Shown: positions 55,452 through 64,000 of the stretch, in pieces
Position numbering within the stretch: position 1 is the first letter of the stretch
Layout of the letters: each line of letters starts with the position of its first letter
Assembly (NCBI RefSeq): GCF_030815145.1
Contig: NZ_JAUSWJ010000001.1
Coordinates: 2,356,001 to 2,420,000, forward strand
DNA length: 64,000 nt
Reading direction: 5' to 3'
DNA from: Kaistia geumhonensis
GTDB lineage: Bacteria; Pseudomonadota; Alphaproteobacteria; Rhizobiales; Kaistiaceae
The notes under the pieces: generated by a model
Told to the model about the DNA's origin: nothing
Seen by the model: only the letters and a program-made list of their open reading frames with translations
Databases searched by the model: none
Position numbers and translations under genes: made by a program

Positions 55452-58400
55452 CTAGATCCCTGCCGGCCGGCGGAGATCCAGCGTCAGCGGGAACTCCTGC
55501 GACGGCGCCTCGACCGGCGGCAGCAGCGCACCACCGGTCATGCCGATCGATTCGAACCGCGCGAGCCGGCGCGCTTCCGCCTCGTAGGAGTTGACCGGGA
55601 AGGTCTCGTAGTTGCGGCCGCCGGGATGGGCGACGTGGTAGACGCAGCCGCCGAGCGAACGGCTCGACCAGGTATCGACGAGATCGAACACCAGCGGCGC
55701 ATGCACCGGAATGGTCGGATGCAGGCCCGAGGCCGGCTGCCAGGCCTTGAAGCGCACGCCGGCGACGAAGCTGCCCGAGACGCCCGCGCTCGTCATCGGC
55801 ATCCGGCGACCATTGCAGGCGACGGCGTAGCGGCGCGGGTCGAAACCGTCGACCTTCACCTGCATCCGCTCGACCGAGGAATCGACATAGCGGACCGTTC
55901 CACCGATCGCGCCCTCTTCGCCCAGAACATGCCAGGGCTCCAGCGCCTGCCGGAGTTCGAGCCGCACGCCCTGGCGCTCGATGACGCCGCAGAACGGGAA
56001 ACGGAACTCGCGCTGCGCCTCGAACCAGACCGGATCGAAGGGATAGCCGGCATTGCGGAGGTCGGCGAGCACGTCGAGGAAATCGGCCCAGACGAAATGC
56101 GGCAGCATGAAGCGGTCATGCAGCTGCGTTCCCCAGCGGACCAGCGAGCCCTGCTGCGGCTGCCGCCAGAACCAGGAGATGAGCGCACGCAGCAGCAATT
56201 GCTGCGCGAGGCTCATCCGGTAGTCCGGTGGCATCTCGAAGGAGCGGAACTCGACGAGGCCGAGCCGGCCGGTCGGGCCGTCCGGCGAATAGAGCTTGTC
56301 GATGCAGATCTCGGCTCGGTGGGTGTTGCCGGTGACGTCGACGAGCAGGTTTCGGAACAGGCGGTCGACCAGCCAGGGCGGCGGCGGCGCACCCCAGCCC
56401 GGCGGCGACACCTTCGACATGGCGATCTCGAGCTCGTAGAGCTGGTCGTGCCGGGCCTCGTCGATGCGCGGCGCCTGGCTGGTCGGCCCGATGAAGAGGC
56501 CGGAGAACAGGTAGCTGAGCGAGGGGTGGCGCTGCCAGTAGAGCACGAGGCTCTTGAGGAGGTCGGGCCGGCGCAGGAAGGGGCTGTCGGCCGGATGGGC
56601 GCCGCCGACCACGACGTGGTTGCCGCCGCCGGTGCCGGTGTGGCGGCCGTCGGTCATGAACTTTTCGGTCCCGAGCCGCGCCTGCCGCGCGTCCTCGTAG
56701 AGATCGCGGGTGGTGGCGACGCATTGCGTCCAGTCGGCCGAGGGATGGATGTTGACCTCGATGACGCCGGGATCGGGCGTCACCTTGATGACGTCGAGGC
56801 GAGGATCGACCGGCGGCGGATAGCCCTCGACATGTACCTTGAGACCGAGCGCGGCCGCCGAAGCCTCGACCGAGGCGAGCAGCTCCAGATAGTCCTCCAG
56901 CCGCTCGGTCGGCGGCATGAACACGCAGAGCCGCCCGTCGCGCGGCTCGATCGACAGCGCCGTGCGCACCGCGCCGGTGCCGGTGAAATACTGGTCGACC
57001 TGCTCGGGCCGTTCCCGCTCGCGCGGCGACCGCGGCTGCGCAAGCTGCGCCGCGATCTCGTCCGGATCGGGCAGCGGCACGTTGATGGAGCCGGGATCGG
57101 CCTGGATGATGAAGGGATAGGACGAAGCCGGGACATAGGGCAGCGAGGACAGGGGCAGGCGGAAGCCGACCGGGCTGTCGCCGGGGACGAGGAAGATGCG
57201 GCCGCGGCGCAGCGGCCAGCGCTCCGAAGCCCAGCGGCGCCGCGCCCGCGCCTTGGACTGCCAGCGCTGGACGGGCAGCACATAGCCCGAGGGATCGGAG
57301 AGGCCGCGCTCGAAGACGCGCGCGATGCGGGCACGGGCCTCGGCGTCGTCGAGCTTCGAATCCGCAGCAGTCACGTTCTCCGGCAGCTCGGCCTCCTTGA
57401 GGATCCAGTGCGCCGGATCCTCATAGGCGGGAATAACGAATGCGCTCGGAATGCCGAGCCGCTCCGAGAGGTCTTCCAGCAGTTCGCGCGCATGTTCGGG
57501 CGTCGCGCTCTCCTGCGGCGCCTCGCCGGCGATGAGCGAGGGGTCCTGCCAGATCGGCTTGCCGTCCTTGCGCCAGTAGAGCGCGAAGGTCCATCGCGGC
57601 AGGCTCTCGCCTGGATACCATTTGCCCTGGCCGTAATGCAGGAAGCCGCCCGGCGCGAAGCGCTTCCTCAGCCGGCGGATGAGGTCGTCGGCGCGCTGGC
57701 GCTTGGTAGGGCCGACCGCGGCGGTGTTCCATTCGGCCGCCTGGTAGTCGTCGATGGAGACGAAGGTCGGTTCGCCGCCCATGGTGAGGCGGACATCGTT
57801 GGCCTTGAGCTCGGCATCGACCTGATGGCCGAGCGCATCCAGCGCCGCCCAGCTCTCGTCGGAAAAGGGCAGCGTGACGCGCGGCTGCTCGGCGATGCGG
57901 TCGACGCGCATCTCGAAGTCGAAGCTCGTCTCGGTCCCCGGCTCGGCCGAGAAGCCGCCGGTGATCGGCGCCGCCGAGCGGTAATGCGGCGTCGCGCAGA
58001 GCGGCAGATGCCCTTCGCCGGTGAAGAGGCCGGATGTCGGATCGAGGCCGATCCAGCCGGCGCCCGGCACATAGACCTCGGCCCAGGCATGGAGGTCGGT
58101 GAAATCGACCTCGGTGCCCGAGGGTCCGTCCAGCGCGGCGACATCGGGCTTCAGCTGGATCAGATAGCCGGAGACGAAGCGTGCGGCGAGGCCGAGATGG
58201 CGCAGCGCCTGCACCAGCAGCCAGCCGGAATCGCGGCAGGAGCCGGAGGCGTTGGCCAGCGTCTCCTCCGGCGTCTGGACGCCCGGCTCCATGCGGATCA
58301 GGTAGCGGATGTCCTGCTGCAGGCGGTGGTTGATCGCGACCAGGAAGTCGACGATCTGCATCGGCTCGCGCGAGATGGTCGAGAGGAAGCCGGAGAGCAG

Positions 58401-58775
58401 AGGCCCGGCCGGCTCGGGAACGAGATAGGCGGCGAGTTCCTCGGCCAGCGCCGGCTCGTAGGTGAAGGGGAAGGTCTCGGCATAGGGTTCGACGAAGAAA
58501 TCGAACGGATTGTAGACCTCGAGCTCGGCGACGAGATCGACGGCGATCTCGAATTCGGTCGTCTTCTCCGGAAAGACGAGCCGCGCCTGCCAGTTGCCGT
58601 GCGGGTCCTGCTGCCAGTTGATGAAATGGCCTGCCGGCTTCACCGACAGCGAATAGCTCGGAACCTTGGTTCGGCAATGCGGCGCCGGGCGCAGGCGGAC
58701 GACCTGCGGCCCGAGCGTGACCGGCTTGTCGTAGCTGTAGCGTGTGACGTGGCGAAGCGCTGCGAGGATCGACAT
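55452..58775 (-). CDS. Large transglutaminase / DUF2126 protein
   Basis: A 1107-aa cytoplasmic protein. Residues 1-90 form the transglutaminase N-domain, and the core has Cys180 (SGSCRDSGW), His229 ([10 protein letters not shown]) and Asp245 (GLDPTSG). The rest is DUF2126, with [20 protein letters not shown] near 330 and [20 protein letters not shown] further on; glutamine-synthetase-like amidoligase homology has been suggested for this part. It ends 7 bp before the ATP-grasp gene, forming one operon. Confidence 0.92.
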   Translation of the reverse strand: MSILAALRHVTRYSYDKPVTLGPQVVRLRPAPHCRTKVPSYSLSVKPAGHFINWQQDPHGNWQARLVFPEKTTEFEIAVDLVAELEVYNPFDFFVEPYAETFPFTYEPALAEELAAYLVPEPAGPLLSGFLSTISREPMQIVDFLVAINHRLQQDIRYLIRMEPGVQTPEETLANASGSCRDSGWLLVQALRHLGLAARFVSGYLIQLKPDVAALDGPSGTEVDFTDLHAWAEVYVPGAGWIGLDPTSGLFTGEGHLPLCATPHYRSAAPITGGFSAEPGTETSFDFEMRVDRIAEQPRVTLPFSDESWAALDALGHQVDAELKANDVRLTMGGEPTFVSIDDYQAAEWNTAAVGPTKRQRADDLIRRLRKRFAPGGFLHYGQGKWYPGESLPRWTFALYWRKDGKPIWQDPSLIAGEAPQESATPEHARELLEDLSERLGIPSAFVIPAYEDPAHWILKEAELPENVTAADSKLDDAEARARIARVFERGLSDPSGYVLPVQRWQSKARARRRWASERWPLRRGRIFLVPGDSPVGFRLPLSSLPYVPASSYPFIIQADPGSINVPLPDPDEIAAQLAQPRSPRERERPEQVDQYFTGTGAVRTALSIEPRDGRLCVFMPPTERLEDYLELLASVEASAAALGLKVHVEGYPPPVDPRLDVIKVTPDPGVIEVNIHPSADWTQCVATTRDLYEDARQARLGTEKFMTDGRHTGTGGGNHVVVGGAHPADSPFLRRPDLLKSLVLYWQRHPSLSYLFSGLFIGPTSQAPRIDEARHDQLYELEIAMSKVSPPGWGAPPPPWLVDRLFRNLLVDVTGNTHRAEICIDKLYSPDGPTGRLGLVEFRSFEMPPDYRMSLAQQLLLRALISWFWRQPQQGSLVRWGTQLHDRFMLPHFVWADFLDVLADLRNAGYPFDPVWFEAQREFRFPFCGVIERQGVRLELRQALEPWHVLGEEGAIGGTVRYVDSSVERMQVKVDGFDPRRYAVACNGRRMPMTSAGVSGSFVAGVRFKAWQPASGLHPTIPVHAPLVFDLVDTWSSRSLGGCVYHVAHPGGRNYETFPVNSYEAEARRLARFESIGMTGGALLPPVEAPSQEFPLTLDLRRPAGI

Positions 58776-58879
58776 CGGATCAGGGAAACCAGGTTGGAGC
58801 AGGCATGGGGCGGTGGTGCCGCCAGCCGGGACGCAACAAACGCGCCAGAGACGGTACCGCGCCGGCGGCGCCGTGCGAA

Positions 58880-58898
58880 GGACGGGAACGCGCCGTCC
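58880..58898 (-). terminator. Hairpin after the 2OG-Fe oxygenase gene
   Basis: GGACGG pairs with CCGTCC across 7 nt, directly downstream of the oxygenase stop on the minus strand. It may separate the oxygenase transcript from the DUF2126 operon 126 bp away, or be read through. Confidence 0.4.
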
Positions 58899-58901
58899 GT
58901 C

Positions 58902-59876
58902 TCATCCCTTCGCCACCGTGGAGCGGAACTTGGAGGCGAGATATTCGCCCGAGCCGACGGGGGGATATTTCGCCGCCTCGCCGGGCGAGAGGCAGGTAGG
59001 GATGCAGCTGATCGCGGCATCCCAGTTCGGCTGGTGGAAGAAGGCCATCGACTGGCGGCGCGTCGGACGGCCGGGCTGCGGCGGCGGCACGGCAACGCGG
59101 TGCAGCGTCGATTTCCAGCGGTCGTTGGTCCAGCGCTGCATCAGATCGCCGATATTGATGACGAAGCTGTCGGGCAGCGCCGGCACCTTCACCCAGGCTC
59201 CGTCGAGGCCGAGCACTTCGAGACCGCCGGGCGAATCTTCCTGCCTCAGGATCGTGAGCGAGCCGTAATCGGAATGAGCGCCCGCGCGGAGCTGGCCGGG
59301 CTCCGGCGGGGTATCCACCTCTGGATAGTTGAGCAGGCGCAGCGCGCTCGCCTCCCGGTCGATGAAGCGGTCGAAATAGGTCTCTTCGAGCGACAGCGCC
59401 CGCGCGAAAAGCCGCATCAGCCGGCCGGCCAGCGCCGACATCTCGGCGTAGTAGGCCATGACCGCGATGCGGAAGTCGTCGCCGCCGAGCGGCCAGGGAT
59501 TGGCCGAGAACACGAAGGCCTCCGCGTCGTCGGCCGGCTTGTGGTCGAGACGGCGGAAGGCGGACGGACCGAAGGAGAAGGTTTCCTTGAGATCGGCCGG
59601 GCGCGCGTCACCGAGCGAGGCGGCCAGCGTCTCGCCCTTGACGGGGCTGTAGCCGTAGGGATAGCCCGGATAGGGCATCGCCGCCGTCATCTTCTCGGCG
59701 AGCGGACGGTCGAAATAGGCGCGCGCCGCGTTCCAGCCACGCTCCAGCGCGGCGGGGTCGACGCCATGCCCGGTGATCAGGAAGAAACCGGTATCCTCGC
59801 AGGTCCGGCCGATCGCTTCCGCGACGGCTTCGCTGCCGCGCGGATCGGCGAGGTCGATGAGAGGAATGGACGTCAT
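58902..59876 (-). CDS. Isopenicillin N synthase-like 2-oxoglutarate/Fe(II) oxygenase
   Basis: A 324-aa dioxygenase. The iron ligands are His201 and Asp203 (AGAHSDYGSLT) and His259 (STLHRV); Arg274/Ser276 (RQSMAFF) bind the co-substrate. The N-terminal domain (IPLIDLADPRG, then GFFLITGHGVD) is the DIOX_N type. The substrate is unknown; plant-like hormone or amino-acid oxidations are the usual guess. It is the gene immediately upstream of the transglutaminase/ATP-grasp operon on the same strand. Confidence 0.9.
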   Translation of the reverse strand: MTSIPLIDLADPRGSEAVAEAIGRTCEDTGFFLITGHGVDPAALERGWNAARAYFDRPLAEKMTAAMPYPGYPYGYSPVKGETLAASLGDARPADLKETFSFGPSAFRRLDHKPADDAEAFVFSANPWPLGGDDFRIAVMAYYAEMSALAGRLMRLFARALSLEETYFDRFIDREASALRLLNYPEVDTPPEPGQLRAGAHSDYGSLTILRQEDSPGGLEVLGLDGAWVKVPALPDSFVINIGDLMQRWTNDRWKSTLHRVAVPPPQPGRPTRRQSMAFFHQPNWDAAISCIPTCLSPGEAAKYPPVGSGEYLASKFRSTVAKG

Positions 59877-59962
59877 GACGGGCCCCGACTTGATCTTGAT
59901 CGTCGGGACAAGATTATGGACGTCGGCACGTCTTGGGAACTGCCAATCTGAGGTGCATGCAC

Positions 59963-60973
59963 ATGAATGAGGCAGCGTTGCCGCGGCGCATCGCGCTGAT
60001 CGACGCCTGGCGCGGTGTCGCGCTCGTCGCGATGATGACCTATCACGGCGCGTGGGACCTCGCCTATCTGCATCTCGCGCGCATCGATCCATCGGGATCC
60101 ATGCCCTGGCGCATCTATGCGCATGTGATCGCCGGCACCTTCCTGTTCCTCGCCGGCGTCAGCCTCGTCCTCGCGACCAGGAGCGGCTTTCGCCTCGAGC
60201 CCTATCTGAGGCGGCTCGGCATGATCGTCGCAGGCGCGGCGCTGGTCTCGGTCGCCACCTACTTCGCCATGCCGCAGGGCTGGGTCTATTTCGGCATCCT
60301 GCACCAGATCGCGCTGGCGAGCGTCATCGCCCTGCCCTTCCTGCGCCTGCCACCGCTCCTGACGCTCGTCGTTGCGGCGATCGTCGCCGCCCTGCCGCAG
60401 GTCTTCCGCTCGGAATTCTTCGATGTGCCGGCGCTGTGGTGGACCGGCCTCGCGCCGCTGCCGCACAATTCCTTCGATTATGTGCCGGTCTTCCCGTGGA
60501 CGGCGGCGGTGCTCGCCGGCGTCGCCGCCGGCCGCCTCGCGGTGTCGCACGGGCTCGACCGCCGGCTCGCGGCGGCCTGGCAGCCGAAAGCATGGCCCGG
60601 CCGCCTCCTCGCCGTTGCCGGCCGCCACAGCCTCGCCGTCTATCTCGTCCACCAGCCGATCATCTTCGGCGCCCTGTTCCTTGTCGCGCAGGTGCTCGTC
60701 CCCGATGCGGCGGTCGACGGCGCGCGGGCGGACTGCGTCGATCGCTGCGTCGCCGCCCGCGCCGACGAGGTCGGTTGCCACGCCTATTGCCGCTGCATGT
60801 TCGAGGACATGGACAAGGCCGGGCTCATGCGGCCGATGCTCGACAACGCGCTGACGCCGGCCGACATGGACCGCGTGCGCGGCATGGCGCTCACCTGCAC
60901 CGCGATGACGCTGCCTACGCCGGCGCCCGAGACGACCGCGCCGATGGAGCGCGGCGAGACGCCGCCTCCCTAG
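59963..60973 (+). CDS. DUF1624 (heparan-alpha-glucosaminide N-acetyltransferase-like) membrane protein
   Basis: A 336-aa protein with about eight helices. The N-terminal IALIDAWRGVALVAMMTYHG is the DUF1624/YeiB-type entry with its conserved Asp, Arg and His, and SLAVYLVHQP ends the membrane part. The C-terminal tail of roughly 90 residues is polar and contains six cysteines within 30 residues (CVDRC, CHAYCRC and a later Cys). ATG 59963 has GAGG 9 nt upstream; 59957 is an alternative. Divergent from the oxygenase gene. Confidence 0.82.
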   Translation: MNEAALPRRIALIDAWRGVALVAMMTYHGAWDLAYLHLARIDPSGSMPWRIYAHVIAGTFLFLAGVSLVLATRSGFRLEPYLRRLGMIVAGAALVSVATYFAMPQGWVYFGILHQIALASVIALPFLRLPPLLTLVVAAIVAALPQVFRSEFFDVPALWWTGLAPLPHNSFDYVPVFPWTAAVLAGVAAGRLAVSHGLDRRLAAAWQPKAWPGRLLAVAGRHSLAVYLVHQPIIFGALFLVAQVLVPDAAVDGARADCVDRCVAARADEVGCHAYCRCMFEDMDKAGLMRPMLDNALTPADMDRVRGMALTCTAMTLPTPAPETTAPMERGETPPP

Positions 60974-61088
60974 GAATCGCGCTTCGATCCATCCCCGTCA
61001 TGCCCGGGACAGGCCCGGCCACGACGCTTGTTGGCGGCTTTGCGAAAGACGCATCCTGGATCGGACAAGGGCCGCAGCCCGACCCGCC

Positions 61089-61520
61089 TTACGGATCGAT
61101 CACGCCCATCTTGAGGATGACATTGCCGTAGAGCCGGCGTTCGCCGGTGGCGATGATCGCGAAGGACTGCTTCGCGCGCTCGTAGAAGGCGAAGCGCTCG
61201 AGCTTCTGCAGCTTGTAGCCGGGATCGCGGCGGTCGATCACGTCCTGGAACAGCGCGCAGACCGGCGGGACCGCGTCGGGGTCGCCGACGACCTCCATGC
61301 GGATCGCCGTCTCGTCGGGCGCGAAGCGGTCGAGCGGCATCAGCGAGAGCACGGCGTCGGCGACGCGCACCGCATCGTGGCCGTCCATGCGGATCAGCCG
61401 CTTCGCCATGGCGACGGCGGGGAAGTTGGCGTCGACGATGGTGATCTCGTCGCCATGGCCCATGGCGCGGAGCGCATGGATGAGTTCGGGTCCGATGATC
61501 GGATCGATGCCGCGCAGCAT
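61089..61520 (-). CDS. RbsD/FucU-family sugar mutarotase
   Basis: A 143-aa cytoplasmic enzyme interconverting anomers of a monosaccharide, most like FucU (L-fucose mutarotase). It begins MLRGIDPIIGPELIHALRAMGHGDEITIVDANFPA with the conserved His and Asp, and ends ERRLYGNVILKMGVI with the family Tyr. AGGAGGAAC precedes ATG 61520. It stands alone between DUF1624 and the Rrf2 regulator. Confidence 0.9.
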   Translation of the reverse strand: MLRGIDPIIGPELIHALRAMGHGDEITIVDANFPAVAMAKRLIRMDGHDAVRVADAVLSLMPLDRFAPDETAIRMEVVGDPDAVPPVCALFQDVIDRRDPGYKLQKLERFAFYERAKQSFAIIATGERRLYGNVILKMGVIDP

Positions 61521-61688
61521 GTGGGTCGTTCCTCCTGTCGTCGCCGGTGCGTTCGTTGCCCGGCCCTTCGTTGCGAGGCGCGGATGATCGGCGGGGCCGG
61601 GCATCGCGTCAACAAGCGCCGCGCCGTTTGAATCGCCGCCGCCTTCCGCTAAGACGTTTCTTTCCCGAGCCCGCAGGCGGAACGCCCG

Positions 61689-62153
61689 ATGATCTCCCAG
61701 AAGGCCAAATATGCGTTCAAGGCGCTGCTGCATCTGGCGCGCCAGGAGAAGGGCGAGACGGTTCAGATCGACGACATCGCCCGCCAGGCGGGGGTGCCGC
61801 GCAAGTTCCTCGAACACATCCTGCTCGATCTCAAGCATCGCGGCATGATCGCGAGCAGGCGCGGCCGCGCGGGCGGCTATGTGCTGATTAAGGCGCCCGA
61901 CGAGATCACCATCGGCCAGGTCCTGAGAGCAATCGACGGCCCCATCGCGCCGCTCGGCTGCATCTCGCGCACCGCCTATCAGCGCTGCGCAGACTGCGAG
62001 GACGAGGCGACCTGCGGCGTCCGCCGGCTGTTCGCCGGCCCCTACGCCGCGCAGCTTCTCCTCTTCGACGCGACGACGCTCGCGGACGCGCTGCGCGAGG
62101 AGTCCGGCCTCCTCGACGAACCGGACCCGGTTTCGGCCGAGGCTGGATTCTAG
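61689..62153 (+). CDS. Rrf2-family transcriptional regulator
   Basis: A 154-aa winged-helix regulator. MISQKAKYAFKALLHLARQ and VQIDDIARQAGVPRKFLEHIL form the HTH. Four cysteines (Cys91, Cys100, Cys103, Cys109) lie where IscR, RirA and NsrR hold a Fe-S cluster. It stands 102 bp before the sulfate-binding protein gene on the same strand, so it is probably a cysteine/sulfur regulator of that operon (CymR/CysR-like), though Fe-S sensing is also plausible. Confidence 0.9.
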   Translation: MISQKAKYAFKALLHLARQEKGETVQIDDIARQAGVPRKFLEHILLDLKHRGMIASRRGRAGGYVLIKAPDEITIGQVLRAIDGPIAPLGCISRTAYQRCADCEDEATCGVRRLFAGPYAAQLLLFDATTLADALREESGLLDEPDPVSAEAGF

Positions 62154-62255
62154 GAACGATTTTCCATTCCGCGGGTCGGCCAGGCGGCTCCGTTGGTTTG
62201 AATTTGTCGAGTTCCTATGTCGAGATAAGCCATCATCTCTCGAGGGAGACTTCGC

Positions 62256-63308
62256 ATGGTGCCTTTCCAGACCTTCCGGTCCCGACCGATCGGCCGTCTC
62301 GCCGCGGGCGCTCTGTTCGCCGCGATGGCCTCCCTGCCGCTCGCCGCGGTCCCGGCCTTCGCGGATACCACACTGCTCAATGTCAGCTACGATCCGACCC
62401 GCGAACTCTACAAGGCCTATGACGAGGCCTTCTCCGCCTACTGGAAGGAGAAGACCGGCGAGACCGTCACGGTCGAGCAGTCGCATGGTGGCTCGGGCGC
62501 CCAGGCCCGCGCGGTGATCGACGGCCTCGACGCCGATGTCGTGACGCTGGCGCTCGCCGCCGACATCGACGCCATCGCCGCCAGGACGGACAAGATCCCG
62601 AAGAACTGGGCCACGCTGCTGCCCGACAACTCGACGCCCTACACGTCGACGATCGTCTTCCTGGTACGCAAGGGCAATCCGAAGGGCATCAAGGACTGGG
62701 ACGACCTCGTGAAGGACGGCGTCCAGGTGATCACGCCCAACCCGAAGACATCGGGCGGCGCGCGCTGGAACTATCTCGCCGCCTGGGCCTATGCCAACGA
62801 CAAGTTCGGCGGCGACGACGCCAAGATCCGCGACTTCGTCGGCAAGCTCTACAGGAACGTCCCGGTGCTCGATTCCGGCGCTCGCGGCTCGACGACGACC
62901 TTCGCCCAGCGCGGCATCGGCGACGTCTTGCTCGCCTGGGAGAACGAGGCCTTCCTGGCTCTCAACGAGCTCGGTCCCGACCAGTTCGAGATCGTGACGC
63001 CGTCGATCTCGGTAAAGGCCGAGCCGCCGGTGGCGCTCGTCAAAGGCAATGCCGACGCCAAAGGTACGACGGCCGTGGCGCAGGCCTATCTCGACTATCT
63101 CTACAGCGACGCGGCGCAGAAGATCATCGCGCACAACTACTATCGCCCGGTGAAGCCTGCTGCCGCCGATCCCGAGGACCTGAAGCGTTTCGCCGCGCTG
63201 AAGCTCGTCACCGTCGACGACCCGCAGTTCGGCGGCTGGGCCAAGGTGCAGCCGGCCCACTTCGCCGACGGCGGCATCTTCGACCAGATCTACAAGCCGG
63301 GCCAATAA
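62256..63308 (+). CDS. Sulfate ABC transporter substrate-binding protein
   Basis: A periplasmic sulfate/thiosulfate binder (350 aa) of the Sbp/CysP type. A signal peptide ends near [20 protein letters not shown], the classic Sbp start of the mature protein. The sulfate-loop segments [16 protein letters not shown] and [16 protein letters not shown] are intact. GAGGGAG lies before ATG 62256. cysT starts 7 bp after it. Confidence 0.95.
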   Translation: MVPFQTFRSRPIGRLAAGALFAAMASLPLAAVPAFADTTLLNVSYDPTRELYKAYDEAFSAYWKEKTGETVTVEQSHGGSGAQARAVIDGLDADVVTLALAADIDAIAARTDKIPKNWATLLPDNSTPYTSTIVFLVRKGNPKGIKDWDDLVKDGVQVITPNPKTSGGARWNYLAAWAYANDKFGGDDAKIRDFVGKLYRNVPVLDSGARGSTTTFAQRGIGDVLLAWENEAFLALNELGPDQFEIVTPSISVKAEPPVALVKGNADAKGTTAVAQAYLDYLYSDAAQKIIAHNYYRPVKPAAADPEDLKRFAALKLVTVDDPQFGGWAKVQPAHFADGGIFDQIYKPGQ

Positions 63309-63315
63309 GGCCGCG

Positions 63316-64000
63316 ATGGCAGAGCCGCTCGCCCTCGGCCGCCGGCCGGGCGTCATTCCGGGCTTCGGGATGACGCTCGGCTTCACGCTGGCCTATCTGT
63401 CGCTGATCGTCCTCATCCCGCTCGCCGGTCTCGTCGTGCGCGCCGCGAGCCTCGGCTGGGCGGACTTCATGGCGATCGCGCTCGACCCGCGCACGCTGGC
63501 GGCGCTGCGGCTCTCGTTCGGCGTCTCGGCGATCGCGGCGCTCGTCAATGCCGTGTTCGGCCTCGTCGTCGCCTGGGTGCTGGTGCGCTACGACTTCCCC
63601 GGCAAGCGCATCATCGACGCCGTGGTCGACCTGCCCTTCGCACTGCCGACCGCAGTCGCCGGCATCGCCCTCACCGCCCTCTACGCGCCCAACGGCTGGA
63701 TCGGGCAATATGCGGCGATGTTCGGCGTCAAGATCGCCTATACGCCGATCGGCATCTTCATCGCGCTGGTGTTCATCGGCATCCCCTTCATCGTCCGCAC
63801 GGTCGAGCCGGTACTGGCCGATCTCGACCGCGAGATCGAGGAGATGGCCGCGACGCTCGGCGCCCGGCGCTGGACGACGGTGCGGCGGGTCGTGCTGCCG
63901 ACGCTGGTGCCCGCGCTCCTCACCGGCTTCGCGCTCGCCTTTGCCCGCGCGGTCGGCGAATACGGCTCGGTGATCTTCATCGCCGGCAACATCCCCTATG
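63316..64000 (+). CDS. cysT: Sulfate ABC transporter permease CysT (partial, runs off the window)
   Basis: N-terminal 228 residues of the first sulfate permease. It shows VDLPFALPTAVAGIALTALY (conserved in CysT/CysU) and the EAA-like coupling loop EEMAATLGARRWTTVRRVVL, followed by the family's AFARAVGEYGSVIFIAGN. ATG 63316 is 7 bp after the binding-protein stop. The 3' end, and presumably cysW and cysA, lie beyond position 64000. Confidence 0.95.
   Translation, partial: MAEPLALGRRPGVIPGFGMTLGFTLAYLSLIVLIPLAGLVVRAASLGWADFMAIALDPRTLAALRLSFGVSAIAALVNAVFGLVVAWVLVRYDFPGKRIIDAVVDLPFALPTAVAGIALTALYAPNGWIGQYAAMFGVKIAYTPIGIFIALVFIGIPFIVRTVEPVLADLDREIEEMAATLGARRWTTVRRVVLPTLVPALLTGFALAFARAVGEYGSVIFIAGNIPY

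Noticed and set aside
55540-55575. GATTCGAACC stretch resembling a tRNA T-arm
   Set aside because: No acceptor, D or anticodon stems can be formed around it, and it lies inside the DUF2126 coding sequence.
55626-59951. A 1441-codon open frame on the plus strand antisense to DUF2126 and the oxygenase
   Set aside because: It is rich in Arg, Glu, Asp, Ala and Gly with no domain motifs, as expected for the reverse frame of high-GC genes. The minus-strand genes carry complete catalytic motifs.

Overview
The window is 64 kb of high-GC DNA from an alphaproteobacterial chromosome, almost certainly order Hyphomicrobiales (Rhizobiales). Three things point there: the rpsT-dnaA-dnaN-recF neighbourhood, a complete acpXL/fabZXL/fabF1XL/fabF2XL/adh2XL/lpxXL cluster for the very-long-chain fatty acid of lipid A, and a hemP-hmuTUV/hmuR/hmuQ haem system of rhizobial type. 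The family or genus cannot be fixed from the sequence alone. The DNA looks like ordinary chromosome. I see no insertion sequence, prophage, integrase or CRISPR array.

Layout. 0-3.4 kb: carbohydrate ABC importer (binding protein and two permeases, no ATPase in view) and tRNA-Arg(CCG). 3.5-9.3 kb: ketose 3-epimerase-like protein, AbrB-type membrane protein, two LysE-family exporters, recQ. 9.3-14.8 kb: recF, dnaN, dnaA, a rhodanese and rpsT, with a 0.6 kb non-coding stretch carrying five GANTC sites between rpsT and the dnaA side. 14.9-23.3 kb: enoyl-CoA hydratase and mutM, then the tightly packed ubiE-ubiB-coaBC-DUF4105-dut-cysK-VOC run. 23.3-28.4 kb: sugar-acid type genes (SMP-30 lactonase, Gfo/Idh/MocA, SDR), cytidine deaminase, mgsA and glk. 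28.4-33.5 kb: hrpB and the unsaturated fatty acid genes fabI, fabB, fabA.

34.1-37.0 kb: methionine salvage genes mtnA and mtnC (divergent) and a DMT exporter. 37.0-43.1 kb: haem uptake, with hemP-hmuTUV on the minus strand, the TonB receptor and an IsdG-type haem oxygenase on the plus strand, and a strong 21-bp dyad between the divergent units. 43.2-46.3 kb: DHA2-type MFS transporter, siderophore-interacting reductase behind a 30-bp dyad, and mmcB. 46.4-51.9 kb: the VLCFA-lipid A cluster, in which the second ketosynthase has lost every catalytic residue. 52.0-59.9 kb: a minus-strand run of four enzymes (2OG-Fe oxygenase, 1107-aa transglutaminase/DUF2126, circularly permuted ATP-grasp/alpha-E, small transglutaminase) that looks like an uncharacterised peptide-forming or peptide-modifying system. 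60.0-64.0 kb: DUF1624 membrane protein with a Cys-rich tail, RbsD/FucU mutarotase, an Rrf2 regulator and the start of a sulfate ABC importer that runs off the window.

Genes are mostly packed in operons with 4-bp start/stop overlaps. Because of the GC content many very long antisense open frames exist; they were judged to be shadows. Products are assigned from motifs read by eye, and no database search was run.
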